A stretch of 64,000 bases of DNA, from contig CM037790.1 of assembly GCA_021229015.1 (NCBI GenBank), positions 52,447,727 through 52,511,726 on the forward strand. The letters are read 5' to 3'. The notes under the pieces were generated by a model that did no database searches, had not been told where the DNA came from, and worked only from the letters and a program-made list of their open reading frames with translations. The translations under genes and the position numbers were made by a program. Source of the DNA: Solen grandis. Its lineage: Eukaryota > Mollusca > Bivalvia > Adapedonta > Solenidae. Shown piece by piece: positions 47,398-58,695 of this stretch (the first letter of the stretch is position 1; each line of letters starts with the position of its first letter).

Positions 47398-48258
47398 CAG
47401 TCACATACTTTCGAAAATGTCTTGTTCCATTGACATTAACCAATTTAAGTTCATGGATATAAATATTTGCATTTTACTGTAAGAAGGACTTTTGGCAGCT
47501 ACAAAAGTTAGGGTAGATTAGTCTGGTGACTACCACTAACAATGCTGACCTAACCATACAGAATCAGTCGTGGTTTTACCATATCCAGTCCTCTACATCA
47601 GGACAGACTGTACCAGACCATAAAAAAATGAAGAAGCTTTTAACTGAATCTTACGCTATGATAAATATGCACATTTGTTTAAAAGAAACTTATAACAAAT
47701 GTCACAGAGCCTTCTCAAATAAGTTTAAAAGCCAACTTGTCAGTTTAAAGTTTTACTGGCTGTTATAGATTTCTGAACACTCTCTGCCTTGCGTGTACCT
47801 AATTACTTATCTCTCGTGAAATTTTACATTTAAAACAGTGAAGCTGGGGCCATAAATTTTTCTAGTTGTAAATTTTGACAAATAATCTTAGGTTAAAAAA
47901 GGAAAAAGGAAATATTTTGGTTGTTAAACTCTGAATATTGGGCATAGACGTTGCTTCTGTGAGTATAAATTTGTGTTTGGCATATTTGAGAGAATAACCA
48001 GCTTCTTACGAGACGGATAAACTATTTTGCATACAACTAATAATTCTCCGGGGGAAAATTTTACAGCAATTGGGATTGTGCATATGGTGTTAAATATAAC
48101 TTTATTCTCTGTAGACAGGATGTGATACCGTGAGACCTGAACTATATGTGACGCTTACAGTGGGTATCTGGGCAGATGTAGTCATTGCATAAAAACACTT
48201 AAGCGCTTGTTTAACACTAACAATAAAGTTGTTGATTTTAACACATTTCAATAAGTGA
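47397..48258. other. No gene seen
   Basis: An 80-codon frame at 47526-47768 lacks motifs and splice context. Confidence 0.35.
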
Positions 48259-48262
48259 TTAA

Positions 48263-48465
48263 CCCTTTCCCTCATATAGACTCATTTTGATGCACTCAAT
48301 AGGTACCACATAAAGCCTGATCTGCAGTAAACCACAGTTAAACCTTACCAAATTTAATTACAAAATCCTCATTTCCAGACCACTGAGGAGCAGCGAACAG
48401 CATAAAGATCTGGTTTTATGCTGTTCGCATAGGTCTTTTCTTGGTGTCCTCTATGAGGGAAAGGG
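48263..48465 (+). mobile_element. piggyBac-type MITE (family C), copy 2, core-deleted
   Basis: Ends CCCTTTCCCTCATATAGACT and TATGAGGGAAAGGG, TTAA on both sides (48259-48262, 48466-48469). About 30 bp of the inner palindrome are missing (CATAAAGATCTGG where other copies have the full hairpin), consistent with hairpin deletion. Confidence 0.85.
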
Positions 48466-48799
48466 TTAATGATCTGGATTGTATACCTGAAAGATGTCTT
48501 GAAAGATTGTGAGTCACTGTAAAGTACTGTTGTCAAATTCAAAGATTTTGAACAGGATTTTTTTTATTCCCTATTAACACCAATTAAATAATCATTAAAA
48601 ACTTTTGAGATATATATATAGTTTTGTACTAAATCAAAATCATGTCAGTTGAACTATCTATTAAATGAAAATCTCTTGCTTTGTAAATTCATAGGATTTA
48701 AGGACAGACTATTGCCTTCATATTTCTTATGATTATTGTGTTCTCTTTAAACCCCTTTGATATTTTACTGTTCAACCTGTATCTGGTCTGCAGATTCTA

Positions 48800-49000
48800 T
48801 GCTGTCAGGGATGTATTGGTAGGGAGGGATTTGGGGGTTGTTAAACACTGGCTTTCTGAAGGGCACCATGGTCCAATGTTGACATACCTGACTGCGGATC
48901 TGAAGGTTGTGGTTAAGTTAGGATCCTGTTGGACGCAAAGACTTTTACTAACCTTCCCAAGCACAAAATACTGATCCAACCCAGGAACTGTAGAGAGGGA
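48800..49000 (+). repeat. Dispersed repeat, partner of 27130-27248
   Basis: CTGATCCAACCCAGGAACTG at the right end is the reverse complement of text left of the assembly gap. A tRNA-like GAAGGTTGTGGTTAAG lies inside. Confidence 0.45.
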
Positions 49001-49174
49001 TTAGTAAAATATTGATTCTTCAATGACTACCTGGATTTTCACACTGTATGTACCAGCTGTCACCTGCTGTATACCATGACTTAGGAACATTCCTGTGCAG
49101 ATTGACATGCTGTTTTAGTTAAGTTTTGAGATTACAAACATCTAGTTTGGATGAGATGTATACAATACAAGAAC

Positions 49175-49460
49175 TGTCGACTGGTTCTGGTGGTTGAATG
49201 AAAAGAGCCCATAACCAGAAGGCTGAGGGTTTGATCCCTGTCTGCAACATAACAAAGCAGTTAAAATAATACTGGTATACTTCCTTTGGTTCTGAGACTG
49301 GTAGCCTAGTGTCAGGATAATGTGACTGTATGTGGTATTATGTCACTTGTATACAGTGTGATATCACAGTGACGCAGCGCTGTATCTTTCATGTAGACAG
49401 AAAGTCCTCAAATGACTTAAATACTATCAGTGGGATGTTAAACCTATGCAAACAAACAAA
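49175..49460 (+). mobile_element. tRNA-derived SINE copy 4 (diverged)
   Basis: CTGGTGGTTGAATGAAAAGA and GAGGGTTTGATCCCTGTC, then GTGACGCAGCGCTGTATC and GGGATGTTAAACC. The most diverged full-length copy. Confidence 0.75.
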
Positions 49461-50010
49461 GTTGTTTTTAGCAATCTCCCATGTAAATTATTGTAACTTG
49501 ACACATATTACTTCCATTATTTTGGAAGTTAATCTGGATTTATAGTTATTTATGTGTGTTACACTATGAAGCCTATGTTACAAGCTTATGTTACGTATTT
49601 ATTGAGCTCTGTATGTCTAATGTGTTAATGTGATTCAGGAGTCTTGAATATTGATAGAAAGAAATATAAAAAGTAAGGATATACTGTAGTGTTACTGTCT
49701 TTCTTAATTGCTCTAAAGGCATCACAAGAACCACTCAAAAAGTTCCAGAAATATTTAGTAAAATCCCTGAAACACTTAGTCAAGCCCCAAGAATACCCAG
49801 AAATATTTAGTAAAGTCCCATAAATATTCAGTAGAATAAACCAAAGGTGGTGAATGTAGTAGTTGAGTGTATAGGATGATAAGTTGTTTGAAATTAATTT
49901 CTTAATGGGTAAATTTGAGGTCAGGATTTGGTTTAGCAGTGTTATTTTTGGTGAGTCTTCACTAGGGTTTATAGTTTCTAGATATAAGAGAAGTATATAT
50001 ATTTGGCTAA

Positions 50011-50142
50011 TTGGCACCACACTACTTAAAAGTCATGATGAAACTGTTTCAGGAAACAATCAGGCATATAATCAAGTATATATATATATATTAGAGTTTC
50101 CTGAAACAGTTTCATCATGACTTTTAAGTAGTGTGGTGCCAA
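50011..50142. repeat. Perfect 47-bp inverted repeat (hairpin), 38-nt spacer
   Basis: Arm 50011-50057 starts TTGGCACCACACTACTTAAA. Arm 50096-50142 is its exact reverse complement over all 47 bases, and similarity continues a few bases outward with mismatches. The spacer includes (TA)n at 50078-50091. It could be a fold-back element or a transcribed long hairpin. Confidence 0.93.
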
Positions 50143-50579
50143 ATAGCTGCTCTTAACTTTCTTTTCTTGAATTCATTAATGTTATATTAGTTGGGATGCC
50201 TGAATAACAGCATACTAACAAATTGATCGTCAGTTTCAAGGATAAAACTGAGCATTGTAAATGTTAGAATATTTGCACAATAATTAAGTTATGTTTCCAG
50301 AATACTGTGATACTATAGGTTAACAGACAAACTGCACCCTGTCACTTACCATTGTATTCCATCCTTATTAACTGCTATAAGAATTGAGTCAGTGTTTTCG
50401 TAGCTAGTTTGACTCCATGAATTTAAGCTGTTTCAAAATTGTACCCTGCCCCTGAATTGTCAATACTTATTTTGTCCACCAGACTGAAGTTATTAAACAT
50501 TTATAGCTTAGAGAGTGTCAGCCATTGGTAAAACATGATAATCTGTTTCTGTGAACTGAAAATGGTTAACAGTATATCT

Positions 50580-51020
50580 GTACTTAAATACTGTAACTGG
50601 TCTACAGCATACCTGTACTTAAATACTGTAACTGATCTACGGTATACCTGTACTTGAATACTGTAACTGATCTACGGTATACCTGTACTTGAATACTTTA
50701 ACTGATCTACAGTATACCTGTACTTAAATACTTTAACTGATCTACAGTATACCTTTACTTGAATACTTTAACTGATCTACAGTATACCTGTACTTGAATA
50801 CTTTAACTGATCTACAGTATACCTGTACTTAAATACTGTAACTGATCTACTGTATACCTGTACTTGAATACTTTAACTGATCTACAGTATACCTGTACTT
50901 GAATACTTTAACTGATCTACTGTATACCTGTACTTGAATACTTTAACTGATCTACAGTATACCTGTACTTGAATACTTTCACTGATCTACAGTATACCTG
51001 TGCTTGAATACTTTAACTGA
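50580..51020 (+). repeat. 35-bp tandem array
   Basis: About 12 units of CTTTAACTGATCTACAGTAT + ACCTGTACTTGAATA, with ACTGTAACTG variants toward the left end. Confidence 0.93.
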
Positions 51021-51281
51021 ATAAGGAATTGGTTTACAGTTAAACTGTACTTAAAAACAATAACCATTTCTATAGATTCCATTCCTTGTTATAACAGCAC
51101 TGCTCTGACTCATTTGGCTGCTAGTAAAATGTACAACTTAAATATCTGTAATAACAAGCTCATATTGAGGGAATGTGTCACAAAGGTGTTGGGAAAATAA
51201 TTACGACCACCACTAAGGATCATCAATTATTCCAACATATGCATTGTAACCTTAACCAAAGGGGTCTGGCACGAAAGTTGG

Positions 51282-52214
51282 GTCATATTTCTCTATATAT
51301 AATACAAGGGATACTATTCGCGATTGACCAAGATTCATACCCTCGTTGAAAAGATGCCAATATCTCAGTCATTTATGATGGTATATTCATATTCTTTGCA
51401 CCTATCGCAAGCATATACATTTATGTAACCAAAAATCACAACTGTTTCACCCACGCTAATGCAATTATCAAGCAACGAAACCTGCTTTGAGAAACTAACT
51501 TCAATTTTTAGAATCTTGACACGCATTCGTATAGCCAGTCTCCAAGTGTAAACAGTTGTTTATGTGAAAGGGCAAGGTAAACCAACACAACAATCACATT
51601 AAACAAATTAATTGCTCACATAGGCATGCATAATATTTTCTCGGGCGCAAGAAATACAGTAGATATCGCCATTTCAACCAATTGTCTACTTTCACATTGC
51701 ATTTAGCAAATCTTTGAATCAAGTAATTTTCAGAAGAAAGAGATGTTTTGATTGGCTGTTTCTAGCCCCTACAACCAATCAAATTCATAGTTACGTGATT
51801 CACAAAATGACTCATGATAGAGTGAAAGATCATTAACTAACGAAATTGGCAATATCTACTGAATGCCCGAAAAGACATTATGCATTCCAATATGAGTAAT
51901 TAATTTGTTTAGTGGTATTATTGCATTGGTTAGCCTCGTCCTCTCGCAGAAATGACTATTTACACTGGGAGACCAGCTGTACGAACGCGTGTCGAGATTT
52001 TAAAAATTGAGGTTAGATTCTCATAGCGAGTTTCGTTACTTGATAAATCGTTTGCATGGGTGAAACAGTTGTGATTTTCTGTTACATAAATGTAAATGCT
52101 TGCGATAAGTGCAAAGAATTTGAATATACCATCATAAATGACTGAGATACTGGCATTTTGAATCTTGGTCATTCGGGAGAAGTATCCCTTGTATTATATA
52201 TAGTGATATATGAC
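51282..52214. repeat. 933-bp imperfect palindrome (long inverted repeat element)
   Basis: The outer ~250 bp arms match in reverse: ATATATAATACAAGGGATAC at the left and GTATCCCTTGTATTATATAT at the right, and CACAACTGTTTCACCCACGC against GCATGGGTGAAACAGTTGTG. Inversion continues inward (TTAATTGCTCACAT / ATGAGTAATTAA) to a centre at TTGATTGG (51748) / CCAATCAA (51775). The outer ends are GTCATAT / ATATGAC. No transposase frame. Likely a fold-back or palindromic MITE. Confidence 0.88.
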
Positions 52215-52789
52215 ACACTTTGACACACCCTTCAAAACTTTTTCAGAAATGGTTTTAAGGTTAAGGAAAATTTAACCCTGTTTTACACCATGCTTAACAA
52301 AAAAAAAACCCTTAAAAAACCGTAGGTCGAATACTACACCGGAAATTTCTCTATATCCCATTACTACATTGTAATAACATAACAACACAGTATATATCCC
52401 CATTTTGGATATATCATTACTCCACTGTAAAAGCATTACTGTACAGTGTAGATCCCATTACTACACAGAGTATTACTTTGCAGAATAGATCCAATTCTAC
52501 ACAGTGTAAAACAATAACTACATTTTGTACATAACATAGATCCAATATTACATAGTTTAAATTCCATAACTAGACAGTGTAAGTCCCAATTACTTCATAA
52601 TTCATTATGTACCCCTCAAAATCCTTTAAATAAAATGTAATGCAATATAATTAGTGTTTTAACAGTGACACTATTTGTAATTGCTATCCTGTGATTATAT
52701 ACAGTCCAATATAAGGTGGTTGCTGGGTTTGAACCTCTGAACCTGTGCTGTAATGGATCTTTTCTGTTTTAGAAGGAATGTACAAGGGT

Positions 52790-53440
52790 TACTCCGTAAT
52801 AAACTGCATATATCCTGATCAGCCTGTACTGGGGTTACTCTGTAATAAACTTCATATATCCTGATCAGACTGTACTGGGGTTACTCCGTCATAAACTTCA
52901 AATATCCTGATCAGCCTGTACTGGGGTTACTCCGTCATAAACTTCAAATATCCTGATCAGACTGTACTGGGGTTACTCTGTAATAAACTGCATATATCCT
53001 GATCAGACTGTACTGGGGTTACTCTGTAATAAACTTCAAATATCCTGATCAGACTGTACTGGGGTTACTCTGTGATAAACTTCAAATATCCTGATCAGCC
53101 TGTACTGGGGTTACTCTGTAATAAACTGCAAATATCCTGATCAGCCTGTACTGGGGTTACTCTGTAATAAACTTCAAATATCCTGATCAGACTGTACTGG
53201 GGTTACTCCGTCATAAACTTCATATATCCTGATCAGCCTGTACTGGGGTTACTCCGTCATAAACTTCATATATCCTGATCAGCCTGTAATGGGGTTACTC
53301 CATAATAAACTTCATATATCCTGATCAGACTGTACTGGGGTTACTCCGTAATAAACTTCATATATCCTGATCAGCCTGTACTGGGGTTACTCTGTAATAA
53401 ACTGCATATATCCTGATCAGCCTGCACATACTTTTCAGGC
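52790..53440 (+). repeat. 46-bp tandem array derived from a MITE arm
   Basis: About 13-14 units of CTGATCAGACTGTACTGGGG + TTACTCTGTAATAAACTTCA + AATATC. The last unit runs straight into GCCTGCACATACTTTTCAGG + CTGATCTGGTTTTATATT, the hairpin core and outer arm of a family C-like MITE. Confidence 0.93.
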
Positions 53441-55385
53441 TGATCTGGTTTTATATTTGCTGCATCAGCAATTTTCCTGGGTGTTTTCATGCAATAAAAG
53501 TGATATTGACCAATCTTTTGTTATAGCAGCTAAGAAATTCAAAAGAGTTAGTATGTGGTAAAGAAAAATATGATAAGTTCTCTATAAAAGAAAAAAAATG
53601 CAAGATTTGAATGAATTGCAGTGCCTTAGTATCGCTCCCCATATGGTTGCCAGGGTATGGCCAGAAAGGCTGGAGCTTGTCATTGATTTACCTTCTGTAT
53701 TCATATTCTGACATTTAATCAGTAATATTTAAAGGTTTGCAGACTGTGTTAGCTGTTTATTCATGTCTTACGCCATTTAGGAATTCTGTGACCAGACAAG
53801 TCTCCTGTCGCTGGTGCAATTTTTTGTTTGCTTGTTGTTGTTTTTTTCTTTGAGAAGTGTGTGCCAGTGCCCATATTTCAAATTGTGAGCTGTGATTCCA
53901 GGAAGCCTGTAGCAAAATTGCAAAACAAGGACAGGCTATGGTGATATTTATGAAGATATTCTAGGATTTTTCCCCTGCCTGCAGTACATAACTATGTCTG
54001 CTTACTTCCTTAATTTTGCATGATGGTGTAGGCATCATAGCGCTATCTGATTGTCAGCTCTACGTTGACTTCAGGCTGCTGAATATGCAATTGCTTTGTC
54101 TCCTTTCGGTCTACAATATTTAGACTTAAATCTATCAGTGATCTTTCTAAATGACAGATGTGTGATTAGTTTAACCAATGTTTCCAGCTTAAACAATAGT
54201 TTGGAATTAATGGTCTGGAATAGGAATAAAGGTAGCGTTGTTTTTATTATTTAAACACTGAGGTCACAGGATGTTACAGACTTAAGATTATACCAACAAT
54301 TAATTGAATCATTATGATAAAAATATACCAAATATTTAATTACTGTATTCATTCCAATAAATCTACCCATTTCAATGTTGTTATCAGGTGCCCATATTGA
54401 TAGATGCAGTGAGAGCATGCACTATTATTTAAGTGAATTGTAATACAAAACTCAGTATTTTCTTATTTAAAATAAATGAAGCATTACCGGGAATTGGCAT
54501 TCACATTGAAATAATTTAAGTTTCATTCCAAAAGAAAGACCCAGATAATATTTTTTTGATGATGGCTTTTTTCTTTCTTTTTTATTACCTGTCAATTTAA
54601 TCAAAATTCAAGTAACTATTCACAACTCTGAAAAAGAAATGAAATAGGGAAGTCTTTCCTATTGTGGCTGGATATAGAATATGGAGAGTTTCATGTGGTC
54701 TTAAAATAGTTATATCTGGTAGCTATAAGCATCCAATATGTGAGACCTCATTTACTTTGGATAGGAGGAGATTAAGTTGACCAAGATGGGAGCTTTCCAT
54801 TTAAATGTCTGTCAAACTGTTACACTGGGGTTAGCGACACCAAGTCTGACACATGCTATTTGAAATAGAATGACTTTCGAAAAAAATGAAACAATCTCGT
54901 ACTTAATGATGACAATTACGTATTGCGGAGTCATTTATCTACTGAACAAGTAGTCAGATCGGCTCCCTGTAACTCATTCATTATAAAGGGAACCAGTTAA
55001 GTTGTCAATAGCAAAGGATGCCTATATTTTGTCTCCAGTGTTCTTTATGTGATTTTAGAACCAATGTATTTGTTTTGAATGGAATATTATTGCATATCAT
55101 GGGATGAGTATACTGTATGCTTTATTATTGCAGTTACACTCATATATATATATAATATTATCTTGTTAACACATTCGATTTTATTTGATTATATTCATTT
55201 GCTTTAGGTGTAGAGGTCTAGGATGAGTTCTTTTACATATAGCTATTTTTAAAAAAAAAAAAAAAAAAAAATATACAAAGTACATGTTTATGAAATTATT
55301 GAAATATTTTTATTTATATACGTTTGGATGAGCAATTCTTGCCGTGTGTTTTTTTATGCAATACTGTACCTCTTGTTCTTCACAA
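53441..55385. other. No gene seen
   Basis: Largely unique DNA. 53599-53712 holds a 37-codon frame (MQDLNELQCLSIAPH..) without other support. Poly(A) at 55252-55271. Confidence 0.35.
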
Positions 55386-55395
55386 CTTAGATTAA

Positions 55396-55629
55396 CCCTT
55401 TCCCTCATAGAGGATACCATGAAAAGACCTATGCGAACAGCATAAAACCAGATCAGTCTGCGAGTAACTTGCAGGCTGATCAGGTTTTATGCTGTTCGCT
55501 GCTCCTCAGTGGTCTGGTTATGAGGATTTTACAATTAAATTTGGTAAGGTTTCAGTTTGGCTTTCTGCAGATCAGGCTTTATGTGGTACCTATTGAGTGC
55601 GTCAAAATGAGTATATATGAGGGAAAGGG
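55396..55629 (-). mobile_element. piggyBac-type MITE (family C), copy 3
   Basis: Reverse orientation; ends CCCTTTCCCTCATAGAGGAT and TATATGAGGGAAAGGG, with TTAA at 55392-55395 and 55630-55633. Intact inner palindrome (CAGATCAGTCTGCGAG / CTTGCAGGCTGATCAGG). Confidence 0.87.
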
Positions 55630-55640
55630 TTAATGATTTA

Positions 55641-55960
55641 TGTCTTGTCCTTGTGGCTGAGTGGTTGTAGTGTCCATCCCAGAATCAGGAGGTTGTGGGT
55701 TTGATTCCCTGCCATGACATACCAAAGTCATGAAAAAAGGGTATTTGTATTACTTCTTTGCTTGGCGCTCAGCATATAAGGGTAGTTCCAGGATTGGTTA
55801 GCTTAGGTGTCAGGATAATGTGACTGGGTGTGGTATCATGCCACATATCTACAGCATGATGCTGCAGTGTGGCAGCACTATATCTGTCTCTTGGAGACAT
55901 AAGTCCCCAAATGACTGAAATACTGTAAGTGGGACGTTAAACCCAACAAACGAACAAACA
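55641..55960 (+). mobile_element. tRNA-derived SINE copy 5
   Basis: TGTGGCTGAGTGGTTGTAGT and GTGGGTTTGATTCCCTGCC boxes, GTGTGGCAGCACTATATCTG, and tail GGGACGTTAAACCCAACAAA. It starts only a few bases beyond the family C MITE. Confidence 0.87.
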
Positions 55961-56257
55961 TAATGATTGTATGCCTCATTACACAATAGATAGGCTGAAG
56001 CTTATCTCAGAACAGTTTTACAGTGTTAGTTATATTCACGTTCAGCAGACAGTAGAAAACTTGTTCAAGCTGAACATTTAAGGTTGATTGGGTTTTGCAC
56101 TGGTAACTGTCACATAGTTTTAAGACTGTGAACCAGATGGGTGATTTTTTTTTATAATTTTCTCATTGGATCATGTTAAAAGATCATTCATCATTGACAA
56201 TTATCCTGTCTGAAATATGAACAATTAAATATAATTATTATCAATTATTAACTGACC

Positions 56258-57226
56258 TGAGCACATTAGACCCTTAAGGTAAGCTATTTGGGATCATGCT
56301 GTGTCTGTCATCCATTGCTGTATGTTTGTCATCATCAATTCATTTACTTTAAATGATGTACCTGAAACCTGTTGGCAGAAAATCTTGGCATAGATGACAA
56401 ACAATGGGTCCCTGATCAGAGTTGCTCATTTAAGCATTATTCATATAGATGTCATGGCAATTAAAAGAATCTTATTTTGAAAGTCCTAAAAAAATATTTT
56501 TCTATACTACTTAAAATTGATAATATGAAGTTGAACATCTATAGAATGTGACTGCCAGAGAGTGAGGATGGTTCTTTGATATAATCTATATTGAAAATAT
56601 AACTCCCTATAGTCAGAAAACCTGCAGTCGGAATTCAATTTTATTTTGCACAAATAATAACCTCATAGCCCTGTAAAGTAATTGTTAAAAAAAAAATGGA
56701 GCTCCTAGTAAGTGGACAGTCACTTCAATATTTCCATTTTTTCCCTGAACCTTTTGGGGAGAATTTCATTTTATTAAGCCTGAAGTATTAAATTATTCAT
56801 TCATAACCTCCAACAAATATTGCTACATCAAAGATAATTTCAAATGCACACAGGGATAAGGACTTGGTTTCTCTTTCATTCAAAATTTATTTTGGAACAC
56901 TGTAAAATACTTGCCTGAAACTTGGTTTATAATGTATGGAATGTGACAATATCAATTCTCCATTCCCCTAACAGAAGTTATTATTCAAAGATCCATTTTG
57001 AAATGAAGTCCCATGGAGTTAGAGCCGTTTTCTAATAATCTGTATATAATAGACTTTTTAAACACTCTTAAGTTAATGAGAATTAGCTTTTATCTAGCCC
57101 AAATTGTCCAAGTACATGTACCCATAGAAACATTTTGAAGTTGACTATTAATTAGTGTGATGATTGTTATTTTATTTATTGAACTCTGCAAATGAGTGAT
57201 CAAGGGCCACACTGTGGCCTTCTTGT
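56258..57226 (-). mobile_element. HINE/pearl-like element copy 6 (decayed)
   Basis: The left end TGACCTGAGCACATTAGACC + GTAAGCTATTTGGGATCATG and right end GTGATCAAGGGCCACACTGT + GGCCTTCTTGT match the reverse-oriented family termini. The 62-codon frame crossing its right end (57192-57380) is not a gene. Confidence 0.6.
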
Positions 57227-57433
57227 TTATTATGAATCTCTTAGATTTTGTCCCACAAACAAGATGTTAACAAAGGAGCACATGTCATTGTTTGTGGCCA
57301 AACCTATTTTTATTCAAATAAAAGTTAGGGTCAGGGAACTATCCATTGTACACCCTGTTACTTATATGGTAGACCACTGAAACAACAGATCTGACCCTGG
57401 ACTGAATATGATGTTATTCTGGTTTGTAACTTG

Positions 57434-57575
57434 TTAATCCTTTACCTCATGAATATTCATATATGAATTTATGACTTGATGAATATTATTTAAATGAGCT
57501 TTGAAAAGTGTATAGAAATAATATATTTTCCTTTGATTTGCAGACTGTGTAGAATCTGAGGTACCATTGTGTGTG
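57434..57575 (+). mobile_element. MITE family D, truncated copy
   Basis: TTAATCCTTTACCTCATGAA at the left and CAGACTGTGTAGAATCTGAG at the right; the second half is absent. Confidence 0.55.
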
Positions 57576-57615
57576 GTGTCTTAACCTGTCTGTATGATCT
57601 ATTAGATTTAATTAA

Positions 57616-57849
57616 CCCTTTCCCTCATATAGACTCATTTTGACGCACTCAATAGGTACCACATAAAGCCTGATCTGCAGAAAACCACAGTTAAACCTTA
57701 CCAAATTTAATTACAAAATCCTCATTTCCAGACCACTGAGGAGCAGCGAACAGCATAAAACCTGATCAGCCTGCAAGTTACTCGCAGGCTGATCTGGTTT
57801 TATGTTGTTCGCATAGATCTTTTCATGGTGTCCTCTATGAGGGAAAGGG
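57616..57849 (+). mobile_element. piggyBac-type MITE (family C), copy 4
   Basis: Ends CCCTTTCCCTCATATAGACT and TATGAGGGAAAGGG; TTAA at 57612-57615 and 57850-57853. The inner palindrome CCTGATCAGCCTGCAAGTTA / CTCGCAGGCTGATCTGG is intact. Closest to copy 1. Confidence 0.88.
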
Positions 57850-57853
57850 TTAA

Positions 57854-58595
57854 GAAAGAATTTGTGCATAAGGGCTTTGGTATGTATTCATATATTGCAC
57901 TTTATATTTGCAGATGGTGATAAAAAGACAACACCCACAGGAATAAATCATAGCAAGAGGGAGGTATGGGAAACCAAAACAATACCATGTACCTGTATAT
58001 TCCACTGACTGGAATCTGGGAGAAACTGTTGATGCAGTCGACTTAAAGCCTCCTTGTACAATAAGCGGTCCCCATGCTAAATGAGTGCACCTTCTTGATT
58101 GATAGCACATTTGAACATATCCTCATACATAGTGTAGTGTGATAGAAACCTTGTAACAGGTTGGATTTCAATGTGCCATACTAGAAATGTTGAGAATACA
58201 CTACTTTGTGTGGTTTAATGCAGATAGATATCAGGAAAAGATTTAATGTGATTCACAGTGTGTAAGGGTTTATCTTTGAGCTGATTGTATAGATATTTGT
58301 CAGATGATTGATAATTGAGTGTAGGTCTTTAATTATTTCACTGGCTAAAATACCTTTGTCATCTGTTTAAACCAACAGAAATAACAACATATTGGATTAA
58401 AGTATTTCAAAAGTGAATTACTCACAGGGAAAGTAATTGGATAATATTGGATATGTTTTGGTTGAAAGTGTCTTAAAGGTCTGCACCACATCCTATAGTT
58501 CAGCAAGAGTCATATGATGTCTGGTAGAAATGCAGGATTTCTGGATGTATTTATTAAACCATGTGTAAAGAAAAATTCAAGTCTTCTGTTTATAG
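57854..58595. other. Upstream of the zinc-finger exon; acceptor at its end
   Basis: Unique DNA; ends with a good 3' splice site, GTCTTCTGTTTATAG| (AG at 58594-58595; a second AG at 58598), so the large coding exon probably begins here with 5' UTR. Confidence 0.4.
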
Positions 58596-58619
58596 CAGAT
58601 AAGGTATTTCTTATGTGAA

Positions 58620-58688
58620 ATGATTGAAATGAGTGTACAAAAACAGAAGATGGAAAACAGAAGAAGGAAGAACTACTGCATTGGATGA
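58620..58688 (+). other. 22-codon upstream ORF before the zinc-finger start
   Basis: Reads MIEMSVQKQKMENRRRKNYC + IG and stops at TGA 58686-58688, 7 nt before the chosen main ATG and in another frame. If the exon starts at 58596 or 58599, this uORF is in the mature leader and would limit main-frame initiation. Confidence 0.35.
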
Positions 58689-58695
58689 TATCATT

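Noticed and set aside
40394..55720. tRNA-like heads with A and B boxes
   Set aside because: The five heads share a common non-tRNA body and GGGACGTTAAACCC tail, so they are SINEs, not tRNA genes.
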